Numbered from the stretch's first letter, positions 53,532 to 62,263 are shown. The stretch is 64,000 nucleotides of DNA from Haladaptatus sp. ZSTT2 (GCF_037081775.1 NZ_JBAMHQ010000001.1:248001-312000); one strand, 5' to 3'. Notes: generated by a model not told the origin, from the letters alone. Made by a program: numbers and translations.

Positions 53532-53974
53532 GCCTGCTGCGCGGCCACGCGGCGAATTTCCTCCCAGCGACCGTTCTCTTCTAAGTGGCGCTGGAGGGTT
53601 TCTGCGTACTCGTTTGCGAGTCGCTCTGCGGCACGAATCTCTTCTTCGTCTACCGCCGGGTCGGAACTGCCGAGTCCGAGCGCATTTTTCACCGAGTCCA
53701 TCATTCCCCCGGACTGTTTTTGCTTCGATGGGCCGCCTTGCATCTGCTGGCGGATGTTGTCGAGTTCGGGGACGATTTCGGGCACCTTCTCGGTGTTTGC
53801 GACGAGTCGTGCGCGCTCTGGGTCGTCCGGATGCTCTATCTCCAAATCGACGGCCATCATGATGAGCCCCCATTCTTGGCGGGTGAGTTGTGATTCGGCG
53901 ATGCGGTCTGTGAACAGATTGTCGACCGTCATGCGTGCGCCGACGATGCGGTCTGTCCAAGGGCGCTCTGACAT
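53528..53974 (-). CDS. Conserved haloarchaeal protein (DUF5799-like)
   Basis: This encodes 148 residues, starting at ATG 53974 (SERPWTDRIVGARMTVDNLF). It is helical, with SQLTRQEWGLIMMAVDLEIE and a C-terminal amphipathic helix (RLANEYAETLQRHLEE); the Gly/Gln/Ser-rich middle is a linker. It is cytoplasmic, its function is not known, and it is widespread in haloarchaea. Confidence 0.65.
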   Translation of the reverse strand: MSERPWTDRIVGARMTVDNLFTDRIAESQLTRQEWGLIMMAVDLEIEHPDDPERARLVANTEKVPEIVPELDNIRQQMQGGPSKQKQSGGMMDSVKNALGLGSSDPAVDEEEIRAAERLANEYAETLQRHLEENGRWEEIRRVAAQQA

Positions 53975-54015
53975 ACACACCCCTAAAATAAGCGAACGTA
54001 TCAGGGTTTCCCCGC

Positions 54016-54441
54016 TCAGACGAGTACGGCGTTCATCTCGATGTCGATGGCACCGAGCGCCCGCGAGATGATGCAGTTTTCTTTCGCGCCTGTCGCGATT
54101 TCGAGGAACTCGGCTTCGTCCACGTCGGGGGCAGAGCCTTCTACGTCGACGACGATTTTCGTAATCGATTGGGTTCCATCGACTTTTTCTAGGTGAACGT
54201 TCGCCGTCGCCGTCACTTTCTCCGGGTCGTAGCCCGCACGCTGGAGGTCTGCTGCGACCTGCATCGCAAGACAGGCGGCGTGGGCAGACCCGAGCATCTC
54301 CTCGGGGTTCGATTCGCTGCCGTCTTCGAAGCGAGACATGAACGTATAGGGCGCTTCGATGACGCCACTGCCGGTTTTGACTGTTCCTGACCCCTCGCGG
54401 AGCGTTCCCTCCCACACGGCCTCGGATGAACGTACTGGCAT
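54016..54441 (-). CDS. OsmC/Ohr-family peroxidase
   Basis: This encodes 141 residues. The two redox Cys of the family are in SAHAACLAM and AKENCIIS. It reduces organic hydroperoxides or related electrophiles in the cytoplasm with dithiol help. The domain order and length match OsmC rather than Ohr. It is a single gene. Confidence 0.85.
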   Translation of the reverse strand: MPVRSSEAVWEGTLREGSGTVKTGSGVIEAPYTFMSRFEDGSESNPEEMLGSAHAACLAMQVAADLQRAGYDPEKVTATANVHLEKVDGTQSITKIVVDVEGSAPDVDEAEFLEIATGAKENCIISRALGAIDIEMNAVLV

Positions 54442-54514
54442 GGTACGTCAGTTGCATTGGTGACACGACACAATAACTGTGTGTGAACGAATCGCAGAAA
54501 AGGGGGAGACGAGA

Positions 54515-55237
54515 TTACTGGGCGGCGAGGTCGAACGTCTCGTCGCCATCCAAAACGACGACTTCCGTGCCGCTTCCGGTCGCGGTCACTTCTTTCTTGA
54601 AGTCTTTCGGGTCTTGTTCGATTGGCGGGAACGTGTCGTAGTGCATCGGGAAGGCGTAGTCCGCGTCGAGCCAGTCTGCGGCGATGGCCGCCTGCCACGG
54701 CCCCATCGTGAAGTGGTCGCCAATCGGGAGCGCCACGGCGTCGGGTTCGAGGTACGGGCCAATCACGTCGCGCATCTCGGTCATCAGGCCGGTGTCACCC
54801 GCGTGGTAGAACGTGTAGCTGTCTTCGTCTGCCACCTGCGTTGGCTTTGTATCGCTGATGATGAACCCACCGGGCATCCCGCCAGAGTCTGCGTACTCGG
54901 ACATGAGGCCGTTGGTGTGGTCTGCGCGGTGCATCGTGACGAAGGCGTCGCCGCACTCGACGGTGCCGCCGATGTTCATTCCAATCGTGTCCTCGTGGCC
55001 GAACTCGTCTGCGACGTACGAGGCGAGTTCTGGCGTGGCGACGACGGTCGCGTCGGTGAATGCCCCAGCGTCTGCGATGTGGTCTGCGTGTCCGTGAGTA
55101 AGCAGCAGATAGTCCGGATCTGGAACGTCTTCGGGCGATTTCTCAGTCTTTGGATTGTCGAAAAACGGGTCGATGAGGAGGCTCGTGTCGCCTACGTCCA
55201 CGTGCCACGTCGAGTGTCCGTACCAAGTAAGTTTCAT
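54515..55237 (-). CDS. Metallo-beta-lactamase-fold hydrolase (UPF0173 type)
   Basis: This encodes 240 residues from ATG 55237, the start typical of the family ([13 protein letters not shown]). The metal ligands are complete: [11 protein letters not shown], then [18 protein letters not shown] and the final His in MHYDTFPPI. It is cytoplasmic and the substrate is unknown. The frame upstream to 55294 is not used. Confidence 0.85.
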   Translation of the reverse strand: MKLTWYGHSTWHVDVGDTSLLIDPFFDNPKTEKSPEDVPDPDYLLLTHGHADHIADAGAFTDATVVATPELASYVADEFGHEDTIGMNIGGTVECGDAFVTMHRADHTNGLMSEYADSGGMPGGFIISDTKPTQVADEDSYTFYHAGDTGLMTEMRDVIGPYLEPDAVALPIGDHFTMGPWQAAIAADWLDADYAFPMHYDTFPPIEQDPKDFKKEVTATGSGTEVVVLDGDETFDLAAQ

Positions 55238-55290
55238 GCCACGTGTGAGTAGTGAGCAGAGCCACTTAACGACTGAGGAGGGCGCACGAC

Positions 55291-55485
55291 TCACCGGAAA
55301 TAGCGCAGATAGTAGCCGGCGGCAAGCGCGGCGACGAGGCCCGCACCGAGCGTGAAGCCGCTGAAAGGGGCGTCAGTTGCGACGTGGGTCGCCTCGGTCG
55401 TGGCCGCCACGACATCCGGGGAGACGGTCGTGAGTGCAGCCGCGCTTACGAGCAGGCTCCGTCCCACTAGCGACGCGATTCGCAT
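55291..55485 (-). CDS. Small exported/membrane protein
   Basis: This encodes 64 residues with an N-terminal hydrophobic signal-like segment ([20 protein letters not shown]) and a C-terminal membrane helix ([20 protein letters not shown]) ending in Arg. The tail resembles archaeosortase-type C-terminal anchors but lacks the PGF motif. Its short length is unusual; it may be a remnant of a longer surface protein. Confidence 0.4.
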   Translation of the reverse strand: MRIASLVGRSLLVSAAALTTVSPDVVAATTEATHVATDAPFSGFTLGAGLVAALAAGYYLRYFR

Positions 55486-55567
55486 AGCCGACTGCTCTCT
55501 GGGACGCGACCTAAATGTTCTGCCGCGACGATGCAGTTATCACATGTGAGAGACATGTCCAAACTGA

Positions 55568-55942
55568 ATGGCGCGAGACGGCTGGCAGCAGACCCACCCA
55601 GACGTACAGACGGTTCTCGATACGTTAGACGACACCGTCTGTCAGTCGCTGCTCAAAGAACTCACGTCCGAAAAGACGGTACAGGAACTCGCAGAAGTAG
55701 CAGACGTTCCGCGTTCGACCGCGTATCGGAAAATCAATCAGCTTGAAGCGGCATCGCTCGTAGAGGCATTCGTCGAGGTGCGAACCGACGGCCACCACAC
55801 CACGCGTTACCGCCTCGATTTCGAAGACGTGACGTTCAGTCTCGATGCGAACCGCGAGTTGACGGTCGCCATCACGCGCCCACCAGACGCCCCAGAAGAC
55901 CGGTTGGCGTCGCTCTGGAACGAATTGAGGAAAGAAACATGA
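55568..55942 (+). CDS. Winged helix-turn-helix regulator (ArsR-like)
   Basis: This encodes 124 residues: a helix-turn-helix with recognition helix PRSTAYRKINQLEAASLVEAF after TSEKTVQELAEVADV, a wing HHTTRYRLDF and an acidic tail. It is a haloarchaeal transcription factor type usually encoded next to a DUF7521 membrane protein, as here (ATGA overlap). Confidence 0.8.
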   Translation: MARDGWQQTHPDVQTVLDTLDDTVCQSLLKELTSEKTVQELAEVADVPRSTAYRKINQLEAASLVEAFVEVRTDGHHTTRYRLDFEDVTFSLDANRELTVAITRPPDAPEDRLASLWNELRKET

Positions 55943-56214
55943 CCGAACTGTTCACCGTCGTCGTTGCACTCAAAACAATCACACTCGTCCTTGGCGGGCT
56001 CATCACCTATTTCGCGTACAAAGCCTACCGTCGGACGAATGCCCCCGCACTGAGAGCACTCACTATTGGCTTTGGAATCGTTACAGCGGGGTCGTTACTC
56101 GCTGGTATCGCAGACCAGATACTCGGCGTCGATGCGAGTCTTGTCGCCGTCATCGAGAGTGGGCTGACGGCGGTTGGATTTGCGGTGTTAATGTACGCAC
56201 TCTACGTCGAGTGA
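55939..56214 (+). CDS. DUF7521-like small membrane protein
   Basis: This encodes 91 residues with three membrane helices (about 5-24, 36-57, 66-87) and a basic loop YKAYRRTNAPALR. It is co-translated with the HTH regulator before it. The pair probably forms a membrane sensor/regulator unit; the signal is unknown. Confidence 0.7.
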   Translation: MTELFTVVVALKTITLVLGGLITYFAYKAYRRTNAPALRALTIGFGIVTAGSLLAGIADQILGVDASLVAVIESGLTAVGFAVLMYALYVE

Positions 56215-56237
56215 GTGTCGCAGAAAAAGTCGTGTGT

Positions 56238-56810
56238 TCAGCCGAAGATGTACTGCAGGCGTGGGTAGCGCTCGATGAGCGGTTCGCCACGGAACTCGAT
56301 GCGTTCTAAGTAGGTGTCGAGGCCGAGGATGCGGCCTGCACCGAAGGCGGCCACGGCGAGGAAGACCAGCATGTACGCGAAGTCGCCGTTGATGACGCCG
56401 TGTTCGATGCTCCAGTTACCGAAGTAGAACATGAGCATCATGAACGCGCCGAAGAACGCCGCGAGGCGGGTCAGTGCGCCGACGATGAGTCCGAGACCGA
56501 TGAGGAGTTCACCCCACGGGACGGCGATCGCGAGGAAGTCAACGAACCACTGCGTCTGTCCCATCCAGAGGAACATCCCTTGCAGTGGGTTGCCATTGGT
56601 TGCCGCGACGTTAAGCAGGTAGCCCTGTGCGCCCCAGCCAGCTGCGAGCACCTTGTCGAGGCCTGCGTTCAAGAACGCAACCCCCATCATGAGTCGGAGT
56701 GCGAGGACGAACCACGCGCTCAGGCTGTGTGCTTCACCGCGAACCGTGATGCCACCGAGTTGGCTTTCGAACGTATTTACGCCTTCGAGGGTTGGTTGAG
56801 TAGTTGCCAT
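56238..56810 (-). CDS. DoxX-family membrane protein
   Basis: This encodes 190 residues from ATG 56810. Four membrane helices include the DoxX pattern ALRLMMGVAFLNAGLDKV and PWGELLIGLGLIVGALTRLAAFFGAFMMLMFY. Members are found in thiosulfate:quinone oxidoreductases and in stress-related membrane complexes. The frame to 57065 upstream is not used. Confidence 0.8.
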   Translation of the reverse strand: MATTQPTLEGVNTFESQLGGITVRGEAHSLSAWFVLALRLMMGVAFLNAGLDKVLAAGWGAQGYLLNVAATNGNPLQGMFLWMGQTQWFVDFLAIAVPWGELLIGLGLIVGALTRLAAFFGAFMMLMFYFGNWSIEHGVINGDFAYMLVFLAVAAFGAGRILGLDTYLERIEFRGEPLIERYPRLQYIFG

Positions 56811-56947
56811 TTTTATCACCTTACAAGTACTGCTACGCGAACAGAGAGAATATAAACCAAAGCTGAGTCTCAATCCATGAGAATCGTCCCACTGTGAGCG
56901 TTTGCCACAGCACAAACGCTTAACCAACCACAGACACGAGCGGACGT

Positions 56948-57682
56948 ATGCGACATGTTCGATTCCGCGACCCGGCAGGGTCGGTACGAACTGGTGAGTG
57001 GACCGACGAGGGCATCGTTTTCGCGGGCAGAACCTACGACACCGACGAGGTGGACGTACTCCCACCGTGTGAACCGTCGAAGATCGTCTGTGTCGGGCTC
57101 AACTACGCAGACCACGCCGCAGAACAGAACTCTGAGATTCCAGACCGTCCACTGTTGTTTCTCAAACCCCCGAACACGCTCGCTGGCCACGGCGACGAAG
57201 TGACGCTTCCGGCGGGCAAAGAGCGCATTGACCACGAAGCCGAACTCGGCGTGGTGATCGGCACGCAGGCGAAAAACGTCGCCGCAGCAGACGCGATGGA
57301 CTACGTGGCGGGCTTTACGTGCGTAGACGACCTCTCGAACCGCGACGACCAGCGCAAAGAACAGAACTGGATTCGTGGCAAGGCGTTCGACAACGCCGCG
57401 CCAGTCGGCCCGGTCGTGGCAACGCCCGACGAAGTACCGGACGACGCGTCGGTCAAACTCTGGGTCAACGGCGAACTGCGCCAAGAGTCGTCTCGGGCTG
57501 AGTTTATCTTCTCGATTCCCGAACTCATCGAGGAGATTACGTCCTACCTAACGCTCGAAGAGGGCGACATCATCTCGACGGGGACGCCAGCGGGCGTCTC
57601 GCCGCTCGCAGACGGCGACGTGGTCGAAGTCGAAGTCGAGGGCGTTGGCGTGCTCGAACACGCCGTCCGGATTCCCGAATAG
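56948..57682 (+). CDS. Fumarylacetoacetate hydrolase family protein
   Basis: This encodes 244 residues. The FAH fold starts at residue 40 (PSKIVCVGLNYADHAAE) with the metal ligands in DHEAELGVVIG and the region FTCVDDLSNRDDQ. The family comprises beta-diketone hydrolases, decarboxylases and isomerases in aromatic and sugar-acid breakdown. The specific substrate is not predictable. Its stop directly abuts the convergent hydrolase. Confidence 0.83.
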   Translation: MRHVRFRDPAGSVRTGEWTDEGIVFAGRTYDTDEVDVLPPCEPSKIVCVGLNYADHAAEQNSEIPDRPLLFLKPPNTLAGHGDEVTLPAGKERIDHEAELGVVIGTQAKNVAAADAMDYVAGFTCVDDLSNRDDQRKEQNWIRGKAFDNAAPVGPVVATPDEVPDDASVKLWVNGELRQESSRAEFIFSIPELIEEITSYLTLEEGDIISTGTPAGVSPLADGDVVEVEVEGVGVLEHAVRIPE

Positions 57683-58603
57683 TTACGATACGGAATTGCT
57701 GACCGCATCGAATTTTCCGAAAAACGCTTCGAGTTCAGTGGCAACGCGTGCCGGGGCTTCGATTGCGGGCGCATGTCCCACCCCTTCTAGGACGACGAGT
57801 GCGGCGTCCGAACCGACGTCAGAAAGGGTGTGGTCTATCATTTGCCGGAGAATGACGCTGTCTTCGGTACCGTACAGGACGAGCATTGGCGCACGGAGGT
57901 GCATCCCCTCGCCGGTGCCTTGTTCGACACCGTTATCGACCGACGAGATGTTGAAATGGGCTGTCGCGTAGACGAAGTCGAGAAACCCCTCTTGGGTGAG
58001 CATCTCTGCAACGTGGTCGGCTAAGTCGAGGGCGTCCGGGAGTTGCTCGTTGAACACGAGCGTTTGCAGGTAGGCTGTGAGGAACTCGGCGTCGTTCGTC
58101 TCGATGGCTTCGAGGACAGGTGCAATCTGGAGGGTGTCTGCGGCGAGTTCGGCACGAGTGGCGAGCGGTTGTTGTGAGATGACGTTGCCCGCGTTGTCTT
58201 TTTTCAGGATGGGGTATCCGCGCGCGCTCACCGGAGAGATGAGGGTTTGTGAGCGCACGAGCGACGGCGCTTTGAGTTCTACCTGTAAGCCAATCGCCGC
58301 ACCGCTTGACCACCCGACGACGTGGACGGGGCCGACGTCCAACGCCGCGAGAAACGCCGCAACATCGTTCGCAAAATCCGCAATCGAATCGACTGGTTCG
58401 AGGTACGACGAGCCGCCACAGCCTCTGAGGTCGACCGCGATGAGGTGATAACGCGGATCCAGTTCATCAAAAACGAGCTCCCAGTGAATCGAAGACGAGC
58501 AGTTCGTATGGATGAACACCACAGGGTCTGTCTCGCCCATGCGCTCACGATAGGCGAGTTGATCGCCGCTCGGCAGTGTGACCACATGAGTCTCGACAGT
58601 CAT
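57683..58603 (-). CDS. Alpha/beta hydrolase
   Basis: This encodes 306 residues from ATG 58603. The oxyanion region is PVVFIHTNCSSSIHW, the nucleophile elbow GWSSGAA (Ser about 107), the acid in LYGTEDSVI and the late His in VLEGVGHAPA. It is cytoplasmic. Its place opposite an FAH-family gene could fit a catabolic pair, but no substrate evidence is available. Confidence 0.8.
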   Translation of the reverse strand: MTVETHVVTLPSGDQLAYRERMGETDPVVFIHTNCSSSIHWELVFDELDPRYHLIAVDLRGCGGSSYLEPVDSIADFANDVAAFLAALDVGPVHVVGWSSGAAIGLQVELKAPSLVRSQTLISPVSARGYPILKKDNAGNVISQQPLATRAELAADTLQIAPVLEAIETNDAEFLTAYLQTLVFNEQLPDALDLADHVAEMLTQEGFLDFVYATAHFNISSVDNGVEQGTGEGMHLRAPMLVLYGTEDSVILRQMIDHTLSDVGSDAALVVLEGVGHAPAIEAPARVATELEAFFGKFDAVSNSVS

Positions 58604-58669
58604 AGTCGGTTGTAGGAGCAATTACATATAACGTTTCCGACACAAGTGATGTGGATGACAACGCATAAA

Positions 58670-58685
58670 TTTAGGGTGGCCTAAT
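58670..58685 (+). promoter_or_regulatory. DtxR-type operator before the GMC dehydrogenase operon
   Basis: TTTAGGGTGGCCTAAT has the same 6-4-6 architecture as the boxes at 11744 and 12974 (one arm base differs). It overlaps a TATA-like CATAAATTTAG (58664-58674) and ends 11 bases before the start codon, so a bound repressor would block this promoter. Confidence 0.65.
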
Positions 58686-58696
58686 TCTGCGCCAAG

Positions 58697-59221
58697 ATGA
58701 AGCTGACGCGACGAGACGCGCTTGCATCGCTTGCGAGCGTGGGAATCGTCGTCGGTGGGGGTGCGGCGTTCCTCGCGAGTGACACCGACGGCACCGACGT
58801 GTCACGGACGCAGCTTGTCGAAACGATGGCTGCCGTTGCAGAAGTTATCTATCCAACGGACGTGAGTGGGATTCACGCATTTGTTGAGACGTATTTGACG
58901 GAGAAAGCAGCCGCCCGACCGGCGTACAGAAGCCACCTCGGACGTGCGGTGGCCGAACTGAACGAGACGGCAGTCGAGTGGTACGACGCCCCGGTTTCGG
59001 CGTTGCCGGTCGAAGTCCGAGAACAACTCCTCAAAGAGATGGGGCTTCCCGAAGCCGACCCAAGTTCCGACCCGGACGCGACGACGGCGCGGCGACTTCG
59101 CTACTACATCTGGAACGATCTCCAGTACGCGCTCTACGCGTCGCCAACGGGCGGGCGTCTCGTGGGCATCGAGAATCCACAGGGCCATCCCGGCGGCTTG
59201 AGCTACACAGACCAGCCATGA
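58697..59221 (+). CDS. Tat-exported gluconate 2-dehydrogenase subunit 3-like protein (GMC partner)
   Basis: This encodes 174 residues. The twin-arginine signal RRDALASLASVGIVVGGGAA is at the N-terminus. The mature part (MAAVAEVIYPTDVSGIHAFVETYL, then YYIWNDLQYALYASPTGG and GYxx-type end HPGGLSY) matches the small gamma subunit that carries FAD-dependent sugar dehydrogenases through the Tat system. It overlaps the GMC gene by ATGA. Confidence 0.8.
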   Translation: MKLTRRDALASLASVGIVVGGGAAFLASDTDGTDVSRTQLVETMAAVAEVIYPTDVSGIHAFVETYLTEKAAARPAYRSHLGRAVAELNETAVEWYDAPVSALPVEVREQLLKEMGLPEADPSSDPDATTARRLRYYIWNDLQYALYASPTGGRLVGIENPQGHPGGLSYTDQP

Positions 59222-60810
59222 CCCACACCACCGCCTCCCGCACTGACGTGTGCATCGTCGGCGCGGGGCCTGCCGGAGCCTTGCTCGCAGACACGCTTGC
59301 AGCGGCTGGCCACGACGTGGTGGTGCTCGAAGCCGGGCCGCGATTCGACCCTGAAGACCGCATCGCGCAGATGGAACGCTCGATTCGACCGGGCGACAGC
59401 GACCACGGCGTGTGGGAGATGGGTGGTCCACGCGACGCGTACACGTCTTCTGGCGAGAACTTCTACCCGCTCAATCACGCTCGCGTGAAAGGCGTTGGCG
59501 GGAGTACGCTCCACTGGCAGGGGATGGTAATGCGCCTCCACGAGTCAGACTTCGCCGCCACCGGCCCGGACGGCGGCGAGTGGCCCATCGATTACGACGA
59601 GTTGCGACCCTACTACGCGAGCGCAGAGAAGGAGTTGGGAGTCGCTGGCTCGGTCGACAACCCGTTCGCCCCGCCACGAGACGAGCCGTATCCGATGCCT
59701 GCGTTCGCGCCCTCGCACTCGGATTCGATTTTCGCAGAGGCGTGTGAGGCACTCGAAATCACCACCCATTCGGTGGGGAACGCACGCAACTCAGAGGCGT
59801 ACGACGGGCGCTCTCAATGCGTAGGCTACGGGACGTGCAATCCCGTGTGTCCGTCGGGCGCGAAGTACTCAGCCGACACCACCATCGAGAAAGCAGAGGC
59901 AAAGGGCGTTCGCGTCATTGCTGAAGCCCCCGTCCAACGCCTCGAAACCACCGCATCCGGTGAGCGGGTCGAAGCGGCTGTGTACGCGAAAAACGGGCGG
60001 ACGTACCGACAGGAAGCCCGTCAGTTCATCCTCGCGGCTGGCGGCGTTGAAATCCCGCGACTGCTCTTGCTGTCCGCTTCGGACGACCACCCGGACGGCC
60101 TCGCAAATTCGAGTGGCGTAGTCGGTCGCTACTTCATGGAACACCTATTTGCGGGCATGGGTGGCGTACTTCCCCGCCGCGAGACACGGCAGAACCACAT
60201 CGGGTTCAACACGACCGAAAGTCACCAGTTTTACGACACCGACGACCCCGATATCGCCCCTATCAAACTCGAATTTTTAAACTATGCCGGGCCCTCGCCC
60301 GTCGAGATGGCGATGGATGCAGCCGAGTACGGCGACGAACTGCTCGAAACGCTCCAGGACTCGTACGGCCACGAACTCGGAATCGGGGCGCTCGTTGGCC
60401 AAGCGCCGCGCAAAGAGAACTATATCGGCCTCGACACGGCGAAAACCGACGACCACGGCAAACCCGTCCCGGACGTTCACTGGCGGGTTGGCGAGAGAGA
60501 ACGACGAACTCTCGCCCGCGCAAACGAGATTCAACGCGCCGTCATGGACGAACTTGGCGTGGACATCCGGTGGACGGTCGGGCCGGAAAACACCGGGCCG
60601 ACGTATCATCACATGGGAACCACGCGAATGGGAACGAACCCCGAAACGAGCGTCGTCGATGCGCGCATGCGCACGCACGACGTGGCGAATCTCACGATTG
60701 CGTCAAGCAGCGTGTTCGTCACGGCGGGGGCGATGAACCCGACGCTCACCATCGCAGCGTTGACACTTCGCGCAGCTGACTTCGTCTCTGAATCGCTAAA
60801 ACAAACGTAA
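59218..60810 (+). CDS. GMC oxidoreductase with predicted Fe-S site (FAD-sugar/alcohol dehydrogenase)
   Basis: This encodes 530 residues. The FAD-binding start is CIVGAGPAGALLADTLAAAG (about 11-30). The catalytic His is in HHMGTTRMG and the Asn/His partner in AMNPTLTIAAL. Three Cys (Cys201, Cys207, Cys211; spacing C-x5-C-x3-C) match the ligands of the [3Fe-4S] cluster known from bacterial FAD-glucose dehydrogenase. No signal peptide is present; export is by the Tat subunit encoded upstream. The electron acceptor is unknown, and no cytochrome gene follows. Confidence 0.82.
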   Translation: MTHTTASRTDVCIVGAGPAGALLADTLAAAGHDVVVLEAGPRFDPEDRIAQMERSIRPGDSDHGVWEMGGPRDAYTSSGENFYPLNHARVKGVGGSTLHWQGMVMRLHESDFAATGPDGGEWPIDYDELRPYYASAEKELGVAGSVDNPFAPPRDEPYPMPAFAPSHSDSIFAEACEALEITTHSVGNARNSEAYDGRSQCVGYGTCNPVCPSGAKYSADTTIEKAEAKGVRVIAEAPVQRLETTASGERVEAAVYAKNGRTYRQEARQFILAAGGVEIPRLLLLSASDDHPDGLANSSGVVGRYFMEHLFAGMGGVLPRRETRQNHIGFNTTESHQFYDTDDPDIAPIKLEFLNYAGPSPVEMAMDAAEYGDELLETLQDSYGHELGIGALVGQAPRKENYIGLDTAKTDDHGKPVPDVHWRVGERERRTLARANEIQRAVMDELGVDIRWTVGPENTGPTYHHMGTTRMGTNPETSVVDARMRTHDVANLTIASSSVFVTAGAMNPTLTIAALTLRAADFVSESLKQT

Positions 60811-60842
60811 GGGGAAGGCTAGGTTAGCGACCAATCCTCGTC

Positions 60843-61442
60843 TCAGTCGTCTTTGCCGCATGCACACATCTCACCGTTGTTGTAGGCGTCTAGGATGTTG
60901 TAGAGACATTCACCGTTTGCTTCGAGTTTGTCCCACTCACCTGTGCATCTGTTTGGAAGCGTTATCTCGGCATCCCAAGTTCGCATGGGTGTGTACTTCG
61001 CCGTCCCGAAGTCAGCGAAGCCAGCGGCGTAGAGCCAGCGCACGGCTACGCCCGGTACACCGTAGTAACAGCGACCGCCGCCGATACACTTGTCTGCGGT
61101 GCCGCGATACCGGATACACGAGTCCTCTGCACCCGCGTACTGGTTGAGTTTGGCCGCGACGAGCGCCTTTGCGAGGATGCGGTTTTTGTCACCGCGGACG
61201 GGTTGTTTCAGGAGGTAGTGAATCCAGAACTCCTTGCGGGCACGCTTGTTGGCGATTTGCAGCACGTCAACCGGCCACGCTTCGGGATGGTTCTTCCAGT
61301 AGCCCGGCGACCGCGCACAGACTTTCCGTCGGTCTCTGTCACCTCGGGCCGCGGCTGTGCCGGGAATGCCGAGTGACGCCGCTCCCGCGATGAGCGCACC
61401 GCGTTTAAGGAGTGTTCGTCGTGAAGTACGTATGTCAGTCAT
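60843..61442 (-). CDS. Cys-rich Tat-exported protein with PGYWKNH motif (paralogue 1)
   Basis: This encodes 199 residues. The Tat signal is TSRRTLLKRGALIAGAASLG. The mature protein has CARSPGYWKNHPEAWP, LLKQPVRGDKNRILAKAL and Cys residues in EDSCIRYRGTADKCIGGGRCYYG, NRCTG, GECLYN and MCAC, eight in all, suggesting disulfides outside the cell. The PGYWKNH unit occurs in secreted proteins of unknown function. A paralogue follows at 61654. Confidence 0.6.
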   Translation of the reverse strand: MTDIRTSRRTLLKRGALIAGAASLGIPGTAAARGDRDRRKVCARSPGYWKNHPEAWPVDVLQIANKRARKEFWIHYLLKQPVRGDKNRILAKALVAAKLNQYAGAEDSCIRYRGTADKCIGGGRCYYGVPGVAVRWLYAAGFADFGTAKYTPMRTWDAEITLPNRCTGEWDKLEANGECLYNILDAYNNGEMCACGKDD

Positions 61443-61653
61443 GAGTTCTCACTCGTACGAAAAATCTCTATCAATTGACTTTGTTACAAGTCTGTTACCT
61501 CAGTTTTGGTTGAACTACCAGTCGGTATGGAGGCCATTTCAGCGTGAACGTTCAACTTAGCAACCAGAGCAAACCGTGAGCCGAGAAAGGCGTTATTCGT
61601 GGAACAGTGGTTAGCCTGTCGTGAATCTCGTGGGCAGAAAAGAAAACGTGAGC

Positions 61654-62241
61654 TTAGTCGGCCTTGCACGCACAGAGCATGCCGTTGTTGTAGGCGTCTA
61701 AGATGTCGTACAGACATTCGGCGTTCACCTTAACGGTGTCGCGCTCGCCAGTGCACTCGTTGTGGAGCATCACGGGGAGCTTCCAGGTGGTCTGTGGCGT
61801 GTAGCCGTTTGCGAATTCTGGGAAGCCAGAGGTGATGAGCCACTTGTCCGCTACGCCGGTCACGCCGAAGTAGCAGCGACCGCCGCCGATACACTTGTCT
61901 GCGGTGCCGCGATACCGGATACACGAGTCCTCTGCACCCGCGTACTGGTTGAGTTTGGCCGCGAGCAGCGATTTCGCAAGGATACGGTTTTTATCGCCTT
62001 CGACGGGTTGTTTCAGGAGATTTTCGATCCAGTAGTCTTTGTCCATCTCGAGGCCACCAATCTTGACGGTCTCGACTGGCCAGGCTTCGGGGTGGTTCTT
62101 CCAGTAGCCTGGCGAGCGAGCACACACAACCGTTCCACAGCCTGCTGCGGAAACGGTTCCCGGAATACCAATTGCCGCCGCCCCCGCGATGAGCGCACCG
62201 CGCTTGAGTAATGTGCGCCGTGATGTTTGCATTTCTGTCAT
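61654..62241 (-). CDS. Cys-rich Tat-exported protein with PGYWKNH motif (paralogue 2)
   Basis: This encodes 195 residues with the same plan as its neighbour: Tat signal TSRRTLLKRGALIAGAAAIG, CARSPGYWKNHPEAWP and the shared Cys framework ending LCAC. It differs in an additional Cys before the first motif and in the C-terminal third. A 91-base block (61874-61964) is identical to 61069-61159 of paralogue 1. The gap between the genes (61443-61653) holds no ORF I can support. Confidence 0.6.
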   Translation of the reverse strand: MTEMQTSRRTLLKRGALIAGAAAIGIPGTVSAAGCGTVVCARSPGYWKNHPEAWPVETVKIGGLEMDKDYWIENLLKQPVEGDKNRILAKSLLAAKLNQYAGAEDSCIRYRGTADKCIGGGRCYFGVTGVADKWLITSGFPEFANGYTPQTTWKLPVMLHNECTGERDTVKVNAECLYDILDAYNNGMLCACKAD

Positions 62242-62247
62242 AATGGG

Positions 62248-62263
62248 TTTCCCCGAAGGGAAA
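62248..62263 (-). promoter_or_regulatory. Inverted repeat before paralogue 2
   Basis: TTTCCC-CGAA-GGGAAA is a perfect 6-4-6 inverted repeat 6 bases upstream of the start codon. It could be an operator or a 5' hairpin. It resembles the repeat before aglB (33549). Confidence 0.35.
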
